Assembly: GCF_964340395.1 (NCBI RefSeq)
Contig: NC_135566.1
Span: 1,782,501 to 1,846,500 of the forward strand
Direction: 5' to 3'
DNA: 64,000 nucleotides
From: Glandiceps talaboti
Taxonomy: Eukaryota; Hemichordata; Enteropneusta; Spengelidae
The notes below the pieces were generated by a model. The model worked only from the letters and a program-made list of their open reading frames with translations, did not search any database and was not told the DNA's origin. Both the position numbers and the translations under genes were made by a program. Shown here piece after piece: positions 47,151-60,600 of the stretch (position 1 is the stretch's first letter; the number at the start of each line of letters is the position of its first letter).

Positions 47151-47865
47151 TTGCGATTCACTTCGTCCCATTTTCAACTCGTCCCATTTCAACTCGCCCC
47201 AATTTCAACTCGCCCCATTTTCAACTCGCCCCATTTTTAACTCGTCCCATTTTCAACTCGCCCCAACAACACTAGGAAACGTTTATAAATCTAAACGATA
47301 CATGGACTCGAAGTACGGAGACAGAAACATTTACATGATTTTACCTACGTAGCCAGTTGAAGCGTAGCAAATGTAACATTTCGTAGCAGAAAGTGGTGTG
47401 GGTTTTGGCTAAGTGTTTGGTAGATCTAGAACTTATACTAGCACAACAACTTTCCCCAGTCATGGAATATCACTTTTCACATTAGGACTTAATGTTTACA
47501 ACCCAAATAAGAAATAATAATGATAATAACCAGGGAGAATATTAGTGACTGACACGCTTACGACTTCCGCGCGTACGGGTTTTGGAGACGTGTCTCCTCT
47601 CCCTAGTAAACGCAACTAAGTATTGTAGTATGTGTTTACAGCGCAAGTGGTACTTCATTAGTGGAATACGAGATACCACAGACCCTCCAAACTGAGTACT
47701 ACTCGCTTCGATTTCATATATGCACAGGTAAATTATATTGCAAAGAGTTGGGGCGAGTTGAAAATGGGGCGAGTTGAAATTGGGGCGAGTTGAAAATTGG
47801 ACGAGTTGAAAATTGGACGAGTTGAAATGGGACGAGTTGAAATTGGGACGAGTTGATCCGTCACC
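47151..47865. mobile_element. 715-bp element with arrayed inverted arms
   Basis: Left arm 47161-47272 is a tandem array of CAACTCGCCCCATTTT-type units; right arm 47748-47852 is the same array inverted (GGGGCGAGTTGAAATT). GTATATTATGA flanks both ends (47140-47150, 47866-47876), an 11-bp candidate target duplication. The central 475 bp has no recognisable protein. Class II, non-autonomous; superfamily not determined. Confidence 0.8.
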
Positions 47866-48245
47866 GTATATTATGAGTGTATGACATTTTGACAGAAATT
47901 ACTAATTCATCTAGTCTCATTTTTCAATTTTCATGAACTTACGAAATTTACGTGAATACTTATAAGGCAAAACTGAACACATTCAACTCTCACGATGTGA
48001 ACTGTGTATCATGTTCGTCAAACGTGTATGCGATATGCATATTGTATGGACGGACATGTACATTGTACGTAACATTGGCATGTTGGAGTTTGGGTTCTGC
48101 ACAGATGTTTACATTCTTTTCGCTTCAACAATTTTTTGCAGTCTAGAGCGTCCATAAAAAGTTCACTGTTCAAAACAACATGACAAGTGGGTTTATCGGA
48201 CATATGACGTTATGGCCTACAAAGTTTTCTATTAAAAAATCTCAC

Positions 48246-48303
48246 CGCTGAAACATTGAACCTGCAAATATGCTGTCAGCTTCTTCAATTAGCCGCCATT
48301 TTG
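48246..48303 (-). other. MZT2: Candidate 5' non-coding exon of MZT2
   Basis: On the minus strand a YY1-type AAAATGGCGGC (48292-48302) is followed by about 50 nt and a donor GGTGAGA at 48245. Its ATG opens only MAAN then stop, so it is non-coding. It would splice to the TTTCAG upstream of 46988, placing the 47151-47865 element in a 5' UTR intron. Inference only. Confidence 0.35.
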
Positions 48304-48659
48304 TACAGAAATGCATGACGGGATCGTCCGATATGAACAAAATAAGTTCGACAAAGGATGAGGTAATCTAGAAAAATCCATCCGCAAATGAGAAAAATTA
48401 TGATTTTAGGTGACATGTATCGATGTTTAGGTACAAGATAATTTAGACCTTAAAAATATCATTAAAAATGTTTTCCGAAGCACATGATAATGTTTAAATT
48501 AAATTATCTTTGAACTATTTTATGTCGCGAAATGATTCAAATCTGTGATGTGTCTGTCGGCCATTTTGGTTTCGTCTTGTCATTTCTTCATTCACTGAAT
48601 GAGGGAATATTGAGATTTCCTCTGAATTCAGCGGAGAGTAGGGGAAGTCATTGATGAAG
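48247..48659. promoter_or_regulatory. Divergent promoter region, MZT2 / OSBP, with YY1-like motifs
   Basis: Contains GCCGCCATTTTG (48292-48303), GGCCATTTTGG (about 48559-48569) and AAGATGGCGGA at the OSBP start codon (48657-48667). These match the YY1 core CCAT/ATGG in GC context, which in animal housekeeping genes often sits at the transcription start or start codon. Local GC is higher than in the surroundings. TSS positions are not seen. Confidence 0.5.
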
Positions 48660-48784
48660 ATGGCGGATGCCAAAAATTCTAATCCCGACAACTTCAAAGG
48701 TTGGCTCTATAAATGGACCAACTATATCAAAGGGTACCAGCGACGTTGGTTCGTCCTCTCGAACGGCCTGCTATCGTACTACCG
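48660..48784 (+). CDS. OSBP: OSBP coding exon 1 (first half of PH domain)
   Basis: Encodes [12 protein letters not shown] and the first PH strands with [13 protein letters not shown]; the RR pair corresponds to the PI4P-contact arginines of human OSBP. Donor GTGAGT at 48785 follows TACTACCG. Confidence 0.95.
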
Positions 48785-51700
48785 GTGAGTTCCACGTTGA
48801 ATGAGGTGACGATGAGATACGTAGATGTATCATCATTATGGGAAATTATTGCATATGTATTTTATTGCAATACTTCAGTGTATTCTCCTACGCCGCCCTT
48901 ATAGCATTGACATGCGTATATGGGACATGTAATTTTGAGAATGTATGCATCATGCCATTGAATATAAGCACAAGTTGAACTATCCTAAACTCTGACTATG
49001 AGGTGCTGACGTATTGCCAGCTGGTACATATTTGGTTATTTGCGTCAGTCGGATCATTGTTGGTGTTGTGTTTACCGTGGTCTAAAACTCCACACCCTCT
49101 CAAAACATTCCATCTTTGGATAAATCAATTTTCGAATATTATTTTGACGAGAAGGTGTGATGGGTCTGCATAATTTGTGGATGCGATGACAGTGATTAAT
49201 ATTCGTAGATGTAGGTGCAATATTATTTCACCACATCACACATGTATATTGTGCATACAATATCTGTATGCTATGTGTATGATTCCATAGATGCAGAAGT
49301 TATTTGTGATTTTTTATCCTTTATAGCAAGCGTTTTGATTGAAACTAGAATCATAATATAACTGCATTTACATGTAACACACCCTTTCTGGAGACCTCCT
49401 GGAGACCCTGCACACTTACAAATTACTATTGTTAGTGAGTCAGTGATATATGCCATTGTTTTGATTGTTAACACATTACTGTTAACTGGTTTTAGATAGT
49501 TATTGTAATGATTAAGAACAGTTTGACAAATTTGACACTTTAGAACTAGCCATCAATGGCTTCTCATTTCTTCCACTTGTATTGCATCATTGCTAAGTTT
49601 AGAACTTTAAAATGAAATAAGAAAACAATTATTGTTTGCATCAGAGTGGTCAGGGTTGAGATACTAAACCCTGTATTGTGAATATTTTATAGAGATTTCA
49701 CCGTTTTCGTACTTTCAGAGAAAGCCAACTGCCCATTTCATTAGCCATTATTCTTTTTATGTGCCCATGTAAGGGTCAAAAGGTGACTTTTGTATTTTTG
49801 CGATTTTTGAAATGTAATATTCACATAATTCAATTAATATGTTTTCATTTAGCATTTGCCTATTCACTTAGCGATCAATTCATATTATATCAGTATTTTG
49901 AGTTGTCATAATTTCATGCTGATATCACAATGATTGGTTTCAGACTAACTGCAGTAACCATGGTTTCGCTCCATCTCAGGTCTTCTAGAGTGCATGCATG
50001 GTTAATCTGCATTCTGATGCACGTCATACCAGTGTTTTATGTTAGGCAGGAATCAGATTTTTCAGATTCAATAAAATAAAAGTTAAAGATTTTGTTGCAA
50101 AGTCATTTTTGCAAAGGGATTCTTGTATGAATTTGTTCAGATAGTTTCGTTCACTGTGTAGAATTCTCAACAAAACTTAATTTCATCAAGCAACAATTCT
50201 TGTATGAAACAATGAACTGAGTTTATGGCATAGTTGTTGGTAACTGATTGATGTTATTTCAAATTACGTTTATATATTGTGTGATAATATTTCCCATTTA
50301 AACAAATGCTTATCAACTTTGTAAAATTGTACATTACCCACTAAACAGCTAAGGAAATCAGGTAAAATGTAGTTTCCTATGTGTGTAACCAATATCATCA
50401 TGTGGTGAGGAACCCAGGGTTCGTATAATTTACATATTTAATTAAACTAACCACAAGTTTGCCAAGAACCCTGGTCTAGTGAAATACCATGGATGCTTTG
50501 CTACTGTAGAAAAACCACTTATGTCGTAACCCTAGCAACAACAGCATTTGTTCAGACTCAGCATGAGAAGTTTACTACATGTAGATGTAGGATACCTATC
50601 AAATTATGGTATAGTGTATTTGAAATAACACAGGTATCTACCGTTAGTACTCTCTATTACTACACATGTTGGTTCTGAAAAGACCATAGACTAAGAACCT
50701 AATTGTATGATATGTATAGATGTGTTCAAGTATTGTTACCACCAAGGGTATGAACAGATGACTATTTACCTGGTAGGTATATGTTGCTTGATAATAAAAC
50801 TCTGGATCACACTGAAACTTTCAGTGAAAGGATTCAATGGCAGCCCATTTTGAAGTTAGATTTTTAAGTAAACACTTTAATAATATGTCTGGATGTTGTG
50901 AATGATAGTGGCCTTGCAATAAACGTAATTTGTGCAAACTGTGTAATTATCACATACACTTCAACAACTACAACATAATTACATGTATCTTTTTTCACAA
51001 GATTTATGTATCAATATCAAGAGTAGACTATACACAGTTTGAAGACTACTGAATGTATCTTCAATTTGTCTAGGTATCACATGTTGGTGACATCTAGTGT
51101 ACAGTATACATAAGAGCTATTTTCTCACTGTCAGAGGTCTTGTTGTGCATTTCAATGAGACTAACTGTGGCGTAATTCCTCTGTAGATTGATTCAACAAA
51201 AGTTGTGCCCTGAAGTGCATATATACACTTAACAGGTCAAACCAGTATGGCTTGAGACTTTATACATGTAAATGGGTGAAGTAGTGGTTAATGGTTTGTA
51301 TGATATGTAAACTTCGGAAGAGTGGAAATCTTTGTATAATATTGTGTTAATTGATGGTACAATGTAGGACCACATTCCTAGGTAGCTAAGCTGTGGACTC
51401 CATTTGTAAGATTGTCTGACAGATACTTGTACATCTACATGTATGAATCTATTTGGTCAGTAGGTCATGTAGGAACTTCTTATCAGGTTGTTGCTCTCCA
51501 CAAAGTTGAAGTTTGTGATGTGCTTGAGCGTGAGTGTTACAAAAGTTCTCCTGATTGATAGCTATCTTGTCGTTTGATGAATAATGATCAGAAGATCAGA
51601 ATTCTGTATAGATAGTGATACTATCAATGTCTTATCACTCCAACCCAATGTCAACTTGTCCTACATAGTTACATGTAACTTGTCTCACTGTTCAGTTAAC

Positions 51701-54596
51701 TCACCCAATATCAATTTGTCCGTTAAAAAGTGAACCTTAATAACTATAACTTTTCTTGTAAATTTTGGTATTGTTTATTCTGGACTTGCTGCAAAGCATA
51801 CATTTTCACAAGCAGTAGCAAGCTCTGCAAACTGTCAACTATTGGGTGTATACGTATCAGTCTGTTATAAATATACATGTTATATCACATAGCCCCAGAA
51901 ATAGACTTACTATAGTCCTAGCATGTTTTAACACAAGACTGTAATGCCCAGGGTTTTGAGGATCATGTTACTATAATACTAAGTATAAACTCGGTGATCT
52001 GAGGTATAAAGAAAGTTTGCCATGGTGTGACAAGTCCAGATTGAGATGGGTTGATAAGTTGAATGAGTGTACAGGATGAAGTGATTGTGAATCCTGTTAT
52101 CAGAATTATCTAGATAGACTTTGTGTATAAAGAACACTAAGAAAAACTGACATACTATATCATCAAGTAAAGTATGTAGACAGTTTACTCTGAAACTATT
52201 GACTATAAAAATCCAATAGTGGCAAGGACATAGATATTACATTCAAGGTCCCTCTCCCACACAATTGTAAAACATTGTTTTAAGAAATGTAAGCAGCCAA
52301 TTTTACATATATACTGGTATAAAACTTATTTTATGTTAGACACATGCTTAGATATCCAATCTGTTGACAAAGACTGAAGTGTGCAGTCAAAAATTTCAGG
52401 TAAATTTTCAAGTTGTGTTTGGAACAAAAGTTCGATATTATTCCCCAATATTTTTCTTTGTTCAGCCAAGGAAAATATGAGTGACCTAAGGTGACCTTGT
52501 CTCTAACATGCTTAGGTCACAATTATTTTCCAGCTGAATAAAGAAAAATATTGGGGAATAATATAATTATACCTCCTCAAGCATAAATCCGGAAAAATAA
52601 TGGCGATTTGGAATGTTTTGACTTATATTTTGAGCACCACAAAACCATTGACATAGACACAGGTTGTCGTGACGTAGAATGACCAGGGTATATAATCCAT
52701 ATTTTCTGTTCAAAGACAATAATTTAGCTCGAGTATGGTATCCACTGTACAGATTTGCTATTTGGTGAAATTAGGCCATTGTACTAGTTTACTATTCTGA
52801 TCATAGTAGGTTATGTGTCACTAGTGGTAGTACAAGAAGAAGGTGTAAAGGGCATGATAGTAGGGATAGTCTTATTGACCTTCATACAAGTTATCTGTAA
52901 ACCTCAGGTGATAGCAGATAAGACCAAATAATGGTTGATGAGTTTACTAGCTCTGTTTGTTCATTATTGTTATCTTGACCACAGCCTCTTCCTATCTCTG
53001 ATGATAGAGATAAAAAAAAATACCACCTGTAAGTTGTATGCCAGTTATAGAAAGTGAAAGTTGATGAAGTATCGTAGTGTTTGGTAAGAAATTGATGTGG
53101 ATATTATCACTTTCATATGACATTTAGAACAATAACTAGATACAGCCTGTACAACATGTATCAACAATGCCTAGTAAGATGATATGTCCCCAGTCCAAAA
53201 AATAGTTGAAAAGGAGCAGACATTTCAGGATTAATCTTTCACTCAGAGTCTCAAACTTCTAAAATTGTGTGAGCAATATGTACTTGCATGAGTTGTCTTG
53301 CGATAATTTTACATGTACAGTGTACATGTACATTTTGAACATGTACGTGAACAGTTTTGGAATATTTGGTACAAAGTTAGCCTATTACCTTTACTATCAT
53401 CTGTACTGAAGTATATGTATTTAACATTGATTTCAGACTGGTATATTTCTATAGTTTTTAGGATTGTTTTGAAAACATTGTATAAGTGCAGGTCATAAGA
53501 CTATTAGTCCTAATTTTGTTTACTTCAAAGAGAGTGATACATACAAACATGGAGTGATTAATTTCTAGCCAAGTTATTGTATGCAAATTTTACATGTACA
53601 TTTGTTTTTCCATTGTTCCATAGATATAAATGTAAGATACTGAGATTGAATTAACAAGTAGCAGTGCAGTGATAGTCATAAGCTACTGTACCTCAAATCA
53701 TAGACCCTACGTAGGGTCTATGCTCAAATCAACAAAATCATTACATAGTTGACACTTTCATGGCACAACATCATCTAGCTAGAGCATACATATAGAACAG
53801 TCATGGAGGTAGGAATGATACCTCCATGGAACAATGGACTGCCTGTATAAGCAATATATATTTGCATTCAAGTCAGGGTGTTCGAGGTTTGGGTCTGAAT
53901 CTCTTATGTAGTTTATACAAAATGTATTATAACTGGAAATATATGGAGTTGAGCAGGGATAGTGTAGACTATGATTTATAAACATCAAGATCTGTAATGT
54001 CAAACAGGCAGTCTACCCTCAAAATACATGTGCCCCAATTTGCCCCAAGCATCCATTAGCATGGCATGAATAAAGCTTGCTAGTACCTGTACATGTATGG
54101 TAGTGTGTAGTTCAGTATTATGCCCTTCCCTGTGTATGCCTGTCTTACTAGTAAATACATTCTTTGTCTGACTGTAGTACACACAAAAACTGATCCTTTA
54201 AATGGTCTGATTCTTGTATTGTTTTCTATAGTGATTCTACAAAAGCTTTTTGGAGAAGTAGGATATAGATGTGTATGTATAAAGCCAGGACTCTCCAGGC
54301 TGTACATTTGTGTGTGATCATGGAGGTATTGAAGTATTAGGGTCTCCCCTAATACAATTGTACCTCCATGGTGTGATGGTGTGATTAATCAATGGTTCCT
54401 CTATCCCTCTATCATGTATAGATGAACTACATGTATGAATTAAGCAAGGTCCTGTCCATAGCAAATCAACAATTGATGTACTAATATCTAACTAATAAAC
54501 AATGTACATAGAATTTGTAAAAAAAATAACCACATGACTTGACTGTTGATATACATGTAAAGGTGTTTCAAGGTACATGTATGTACATGTTATTAC

Positions 54597-54627
<31 letters not shown>

Positions 54628-57600
54628 GAAAGGGTAGGTGGATATGGCTATGTGTTGTGCATTTAACAATGCATGTCAATTCAAAAGTAAGAAACTTCAA
54701 AATAACGAAAGTTTTGAATATAAAGGGAAGATAGTGATTTAAAGGATGTATTATACCTTATATGTATAATTTATCATATGTACATATAGATATCATGATG
54801 TAGTGCTGTTTTGGGTTTTTTTGGAACACCTACATGTACAAAAAATCTTCAAAACATTGAAGCCATCTGTAGATTATGGGTACAATTTTCAGCAAGGTGA
54901 AAATTAAATTATCAAGTAAATGAATTGAATAATTAAGAAGTATCTGAATTAACAAACTAATATTTTCAATATCTGAAAATCAGCAATAAGTGTGATTTCA
55001 TTGAAATTGTAAATATTATATTTGGAGAAGAATTTTTCTCACAAGAAATCTCATTATTCATAATAGACCTCACTTTGAGAATGTGTTTACTTGCGTATAA
55101 AAACCTAAGCCCTCCATGTGTGTCTGAGACAGCCATCTTGTTTATTATGGGATGAATTTCATTAATGTGGATACATGCCAATACAGTTCTAATCTCTACT
55201 ACTACATGTACATTTACACGTACCATGACACAGAAATTGTTCAATAATCATTTATGCATAGGAAAGTAAATTGATGAATTTCTGAGGTCAAAGTGATACA
55301 CATGTACATGTAAATGGGATTTGATATTGTCAATGGCATAGGTAATTTATCTGTATTGATTTGATTGATTTATCTGTAACAATATACAATTGTATGTATA
55401 CTTTTAACCTGTCTTGAAAACTAAAAGAACTTTTGTATGTAGAGATTTTTTGCAACAGTTCCCCCAGGTATGTAACTAGCTTGTCTTAAAATTGATGTAT
55501 TATTTGATAATATTCCCTAATATTTTTCTTTGTTCAACCAAGGAAAATACAAGTGACCTAAGGGGTTTTGTCACTACGAGTTGCTACTAATAGTGTTGCT
55601 AGACTCGCAGTGACAACCCTTAGGTAGGTCACAAGTATTTTTTGGCTGACAAGAAAAATATCGGGGAATAATATTATATCTCGTTGAAAATAATTTATGA
55701 AATTTTGGGGGAAATAACGTCAATTTGGAATGTTTTGACTCATATTACGGGCACCACAGAACCCAGTGACATAGACACTGGTTATCATGATTAGCAAATT
55801 TGTTTGGTAAGGGGTAATGGGGTTTGCACATTTTGAAAACTAAATTTTACTTACAGCTGAGTGCACTCATTTTATTTTATTTTTTCCTTGGGGGAGTTTT
55901 TCATTTTCGTCAATATTATTACATGTAAATCAATAATTTTGACATATTTGTATTGCCTGTCACTAGTGTCAGTGTTAGGCATTCAAATATCAAACTTATT
56001 AAATTTTATGTAGTGGGGCATTTTGATCCCAATAATTCAATTTGCTTTTTAAATTTATGCAACATTCTGAGATTGCCTCTTAACACTACTGAAGTGCTTA
56101 CACTAGATATCACAGACGTCAAAATTGAAAGAAAACTTGGCCTCAATTTCAATTTTTGATGCACATGCAAATCACAAAACATTGTACTTAGAGAGATCAA
56201 TATAATGCAATACAGGTGTTATTATTTTTGCATTCTTAGTTGATAAACCTTGCAGGCATGCTTACCACTGTGACTGTAGTACTTCATTTTATTTTGGAGA
56301 ATCTGTTTGCAAATTTATCACAGAGGTACCTGGTGCAGTGTAATCAGTGTCATTGCTTCCAGCATGTGTTATTTATTTTGAAAGCATCTTATATCATACA
56401 TGTACATACTAGTAAAGCCAGCTCACTCAGATGAATAAATATTGAATTATTCAACGTAATAACTGTTCCATAAGTAACAAGATGTAATAATAGCCAGAGG
56501 GAAAATTAGTTAGTTGAAAACTAAGCCATTGCAGAATTTATAGCTATATAGTTCACAAGACTGTGAGACAAGACAAGAGTCTGTACTGTATATAGACTCA
56601 TTCAGGAATATCCATGACACTGTTTGTGATCAATGCTATCATTCCAAATATTTCATTTGAATCACCTTGTGTATTTATAGTTCTACATGGTATACAAAGT
56701 ACAAAGTACCAATTCAAGCTGTTCTATTGTGTTTACTGAGTTCAGGTTCTGTGGCCAATAGAATGGAAGATTGGAATTCCAACACACTTCTAACTGTGTG
56801 AACAGAGGCCAAGGTTAGACATGACTAAATTAATGGTAGTACTGCATCCACAGACAACCACAGTGTACTTCATCATGTAGCAAAGCAGGTAGCCCACTTG
56901 GACTAACACATGTTGTATGATAATTTGGAATTGAAGATTTAGGGACATGAAAGTATTTTGATAACACACACATTTAAACTAGTTTCAGATGTGTCTACAA
57001 ATGACAATTCATGATTCAGTTTTGATTACTTGGGTCAGGGGATCACCGGTGGGCACTAACAACTGTCATCTCAGTATGTACTAGTAACAATAACTTTATA
57101 TCATGTATGGACATTTGAATGGCACAAGCTGTGACATAAATCTTTTTCTTTTGTGCATAGAAGTGAAAGTACATTCATGCATTAGGTTATTATCCCTGCT
57201 GTAATCAAAGACTATATTTATATTATAACATGGAGAATATATAATGAAATTTCTCATTTATAGAATTGTCTACACGCTAGCCATGTAACATTTACTGATT
57301 TTAAAAATTAACGAAAGCCTAAAGAAAATGAAAAAGAGAAGTGATAGCAAGGAAAAACAGTACCACATAATATATAATGTAGTGATTTAATGTTTGCCTG
57401 GTGTTCACAGGATTCATCATGCAGATAGTCACAGGATTCTGGCAAATAGTGCAATGATAAAATGTCCTGCATCATTTTGTGTGGTTTCATTATAATTTAA
57501 TGACAATGCTGCAACGGATGCTGCAGTCTTTTCAAATATTGACTGTATTGTAAATTTTATCAACTCAGAAATGAGGATACATTTGTACAACTGTTCATAC

Positions 57601-60600
57601 TGTTAGATACTTTCCATATTTCTCTGTATTATTGTAATGTATTTTAATGTTTACTAACTGAAAACAAGAAACACAGTGTATTGTTACAGCTGTTGTAAAT
57701 TTCAATGCATATAGGGAAAGCAATGCGTAGGCTGTAACATCAAGAACAGTAACTAAAAACAGTAAGCAAAAGTACATGTTTTAATCGAAGGACCATTCCA
57801 CTATAGTGAACCCTCTAGGCGAGTGATATAGTTTACTATGAATAACGCCCTCTAGTGGTAGTTGTTGAGATATTGCAGCCCCAATATGGCTGTTTGCTCA
57901 GAAAATGCAGATACCAAGTGACAGTATTCTTATTAGATATCATACTGAGTGAATATTTATATGGTGGGAAATGTGTATTTATTTGTAATTATGATTTTCA
58001 CCCAGATAGAATGTCAATGTACATGTAATAGTGCAGTGTAATTTTTGATGAAGCATTCCTTTTTGTTGATATGGCAATATGATACTTGCCTGGCAAGTAT
58101 TGTGGGTGTTTCATATTTGAAATTACAGTGAGTCAAAATGATAAAAACTGGCCTTTCTTTTGAGTCACCACATAGTAAGAGATAGGGGAACAATAAATGT
58201 GGTGTGTCACTAAAAATTGTATACATCAGTGGCGCGTCAAATTGGCCTATAGGGCACACTGAATGATACCCTCTGATGTCATTTACAGTGAAGAATACTC
58301 TTAAGTTGATAAGTTTATACGCTTAGTCAAATACATAAAACATAGAGGAGATAAACTATTTCTTTCTGAGTTTACTTGACAAATCACAAGTAAAAATTAA
58401 ATGATATAGAAAAACTATTCAAATTTTACAGAACTGTCAATATTCAGTGTGGTTCTAACATCAGACAAACTTTGCACCCTAGTAATCAAGACAAAGTCAA
58501 GAACTACAGTCAGGGGTGAACAAATCATTTTGTGAACTGGTGGTCCCCGGACCAGTGCCTTAAAAATCCAGTGGTCCTGCTGAAAGAATTAGTGGTCCCA
58601 GGTCCCACTAATGTGAAACATTAAATCTTACCTATGAATCTGTATATTCAGATGACTTTTTAACATAGTTATTAACAGTAAGGTACTGGTCCAACAGACC
58701 AGACAAGGTCAAATTTGTGTGGTCCGCCCAAAAAAATTGCTAGTCCCGGACCCAGGACCAGTGGATTTGTTCACCCCTGACAGTGTAGAATGTGTTCCTA
58801 AATAACTAAGAAAGTCGCTCACAGTTGTTTCAACATGGATGGTAAGTGTATACAGGAATCAGTGGTTTAGAACTGTGGGTGATATTCATCATACACATAA
58901 TATGATTAATACACATATCAGAATTGACAAGTTGTTGGAGTCACACCAGCCAAACTAGTACAGCCTCAGAGTGCAAATGTACAAAGAACATGTAATTTAT
59001 TGAATTCAGTATAATACTTTTGCCAACAGTTAATTGAATTACTTCTATCCAGTCTCAAAATGATTTCAAGAAACTGTGGCTATAATCTCTTTGATATTAG
59101 TGTGTTATGAATATAAATTACTTCATACTGTATAGTGCTTGTTATAGTTGTGATATTCCCTTATGAAATGTAAAAATAGAATATTGGATTATGTTTTCTG
59201 TTTGATATGCATTTTCAAGTCTTATATGAGATGAGTATTTTAGCTTTAGTCCCTGTAAATTTGAATCATTGTGTCAAACACAAGCAGCGTCTCACAAACA
59301 TTCATCAATTTTGGAAATTTAAAATGAGGGATTTGAGATATCAAATTCAAAGTTTGGTCACAGCCAATATTTGCATTGTAGTCTGTCAGTTCAGTAAATA
59401 CTTTGGAGCCAATGCAAAAGAATTGTTTTTGAAAATATGATGCATACGTGATTGGTAATATTTTAGAGAATGGTAGGGACAGTGTGGGTCTGTGGATTTT
59501 TCCATTGCTTTTCACTAACACAAAGAATGAGTGAAACCAGACTATGTATTTAAAGTTATCAGAGTGGTTGTACTTTGCATTGAAATGTCGGTGTGGGCAT
59601 ACATACAGATTATACATGTATCTTACCATAATGGCTGACTTTTACCAGACATTGTGAAAACCAATGATTATGTTTGACATGCTAAAAATAGCACTTATAA
59701 TTTATCCGGGGCTTGTTAATTTATTGTGACATTTTGAAAAACGGCTATGCTGTGGTCCCAAACAAGCTGTACGTATACATTTTTTAGGATATTTTATGTC
59801 AATATTTTGTTGTGTCTTGTTACAGTAAGGATATGTCCACTTGTGTGAATGTTAGACAAAATGGCATGTTGGGTGTTTTGACACTGTATTTCTCTAGAGC
59901 GATAAACAATCAGGTAAAAATATTACCAAGTTGTTAGTATTGCACTGATGTTCTCACTATGGTTAGACACTGTATTGGCAATTTTAAATTTTAAATGATT
60001 GTTACCTTCTCATAATGCCTTTTAATGGGTTTCTAAAATCTGGAAAAAAAAGACAAGTTTGGATATGTAAGCCAGGCTGAGAGCAGAGACAGGTGATTTG
60101 CATGCATGTATGAAGTATAAGACTTTAATAGTGTTCGCTAAAAGCAGCCATGGAAGGTCAAGAATCTTCACAAACAGTGTTTCTGGTTTTATTGCATAAA
60201 GTAAATATAGAAAAGTGCATGTAATGTAAGTAGAGAGGTTTAGGCCAGAAGGGCAATGGAAAACTATTACCAGCTTCATATTACAAATATATCAGTGGTA
60301 GCTTGCATACAGAAGCTATATGTGCCATTTCCTTGATATACTTACATAAGTAATTCTAAAATAATTTGAAGTCAGTTTAGTCTGAAGGAGATTCAATTGT
60401 GACATTTTACAGTATCCGTGAGGTAAAAAAGATGTTGTGTCGAATCCATTCTGGTATTGTTATTATATGTTTACATACTACATTGTACTAGTGGAGAAGG
60501 TCAGGCTTTCACTGTTTCAGTACAGTGCGGGTTATTGCCCTCAGCGATGAGTGTTACCTAATGTACATGTATACATGTACACACCCAAACATATTTATAT

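Noticed and set aside
55953-56159. 68-codon frame in OSBP intron 1
   Set aside because: No recognisable similarity, no splice sites that make sense, ordinary length for chance in AT-rich DNA.
59207-59629. Overlapping 77- and 127-codon frames on opposite strands
   Set aside because: No domain, no splice or initiation context; most likely chance frames in an intron.
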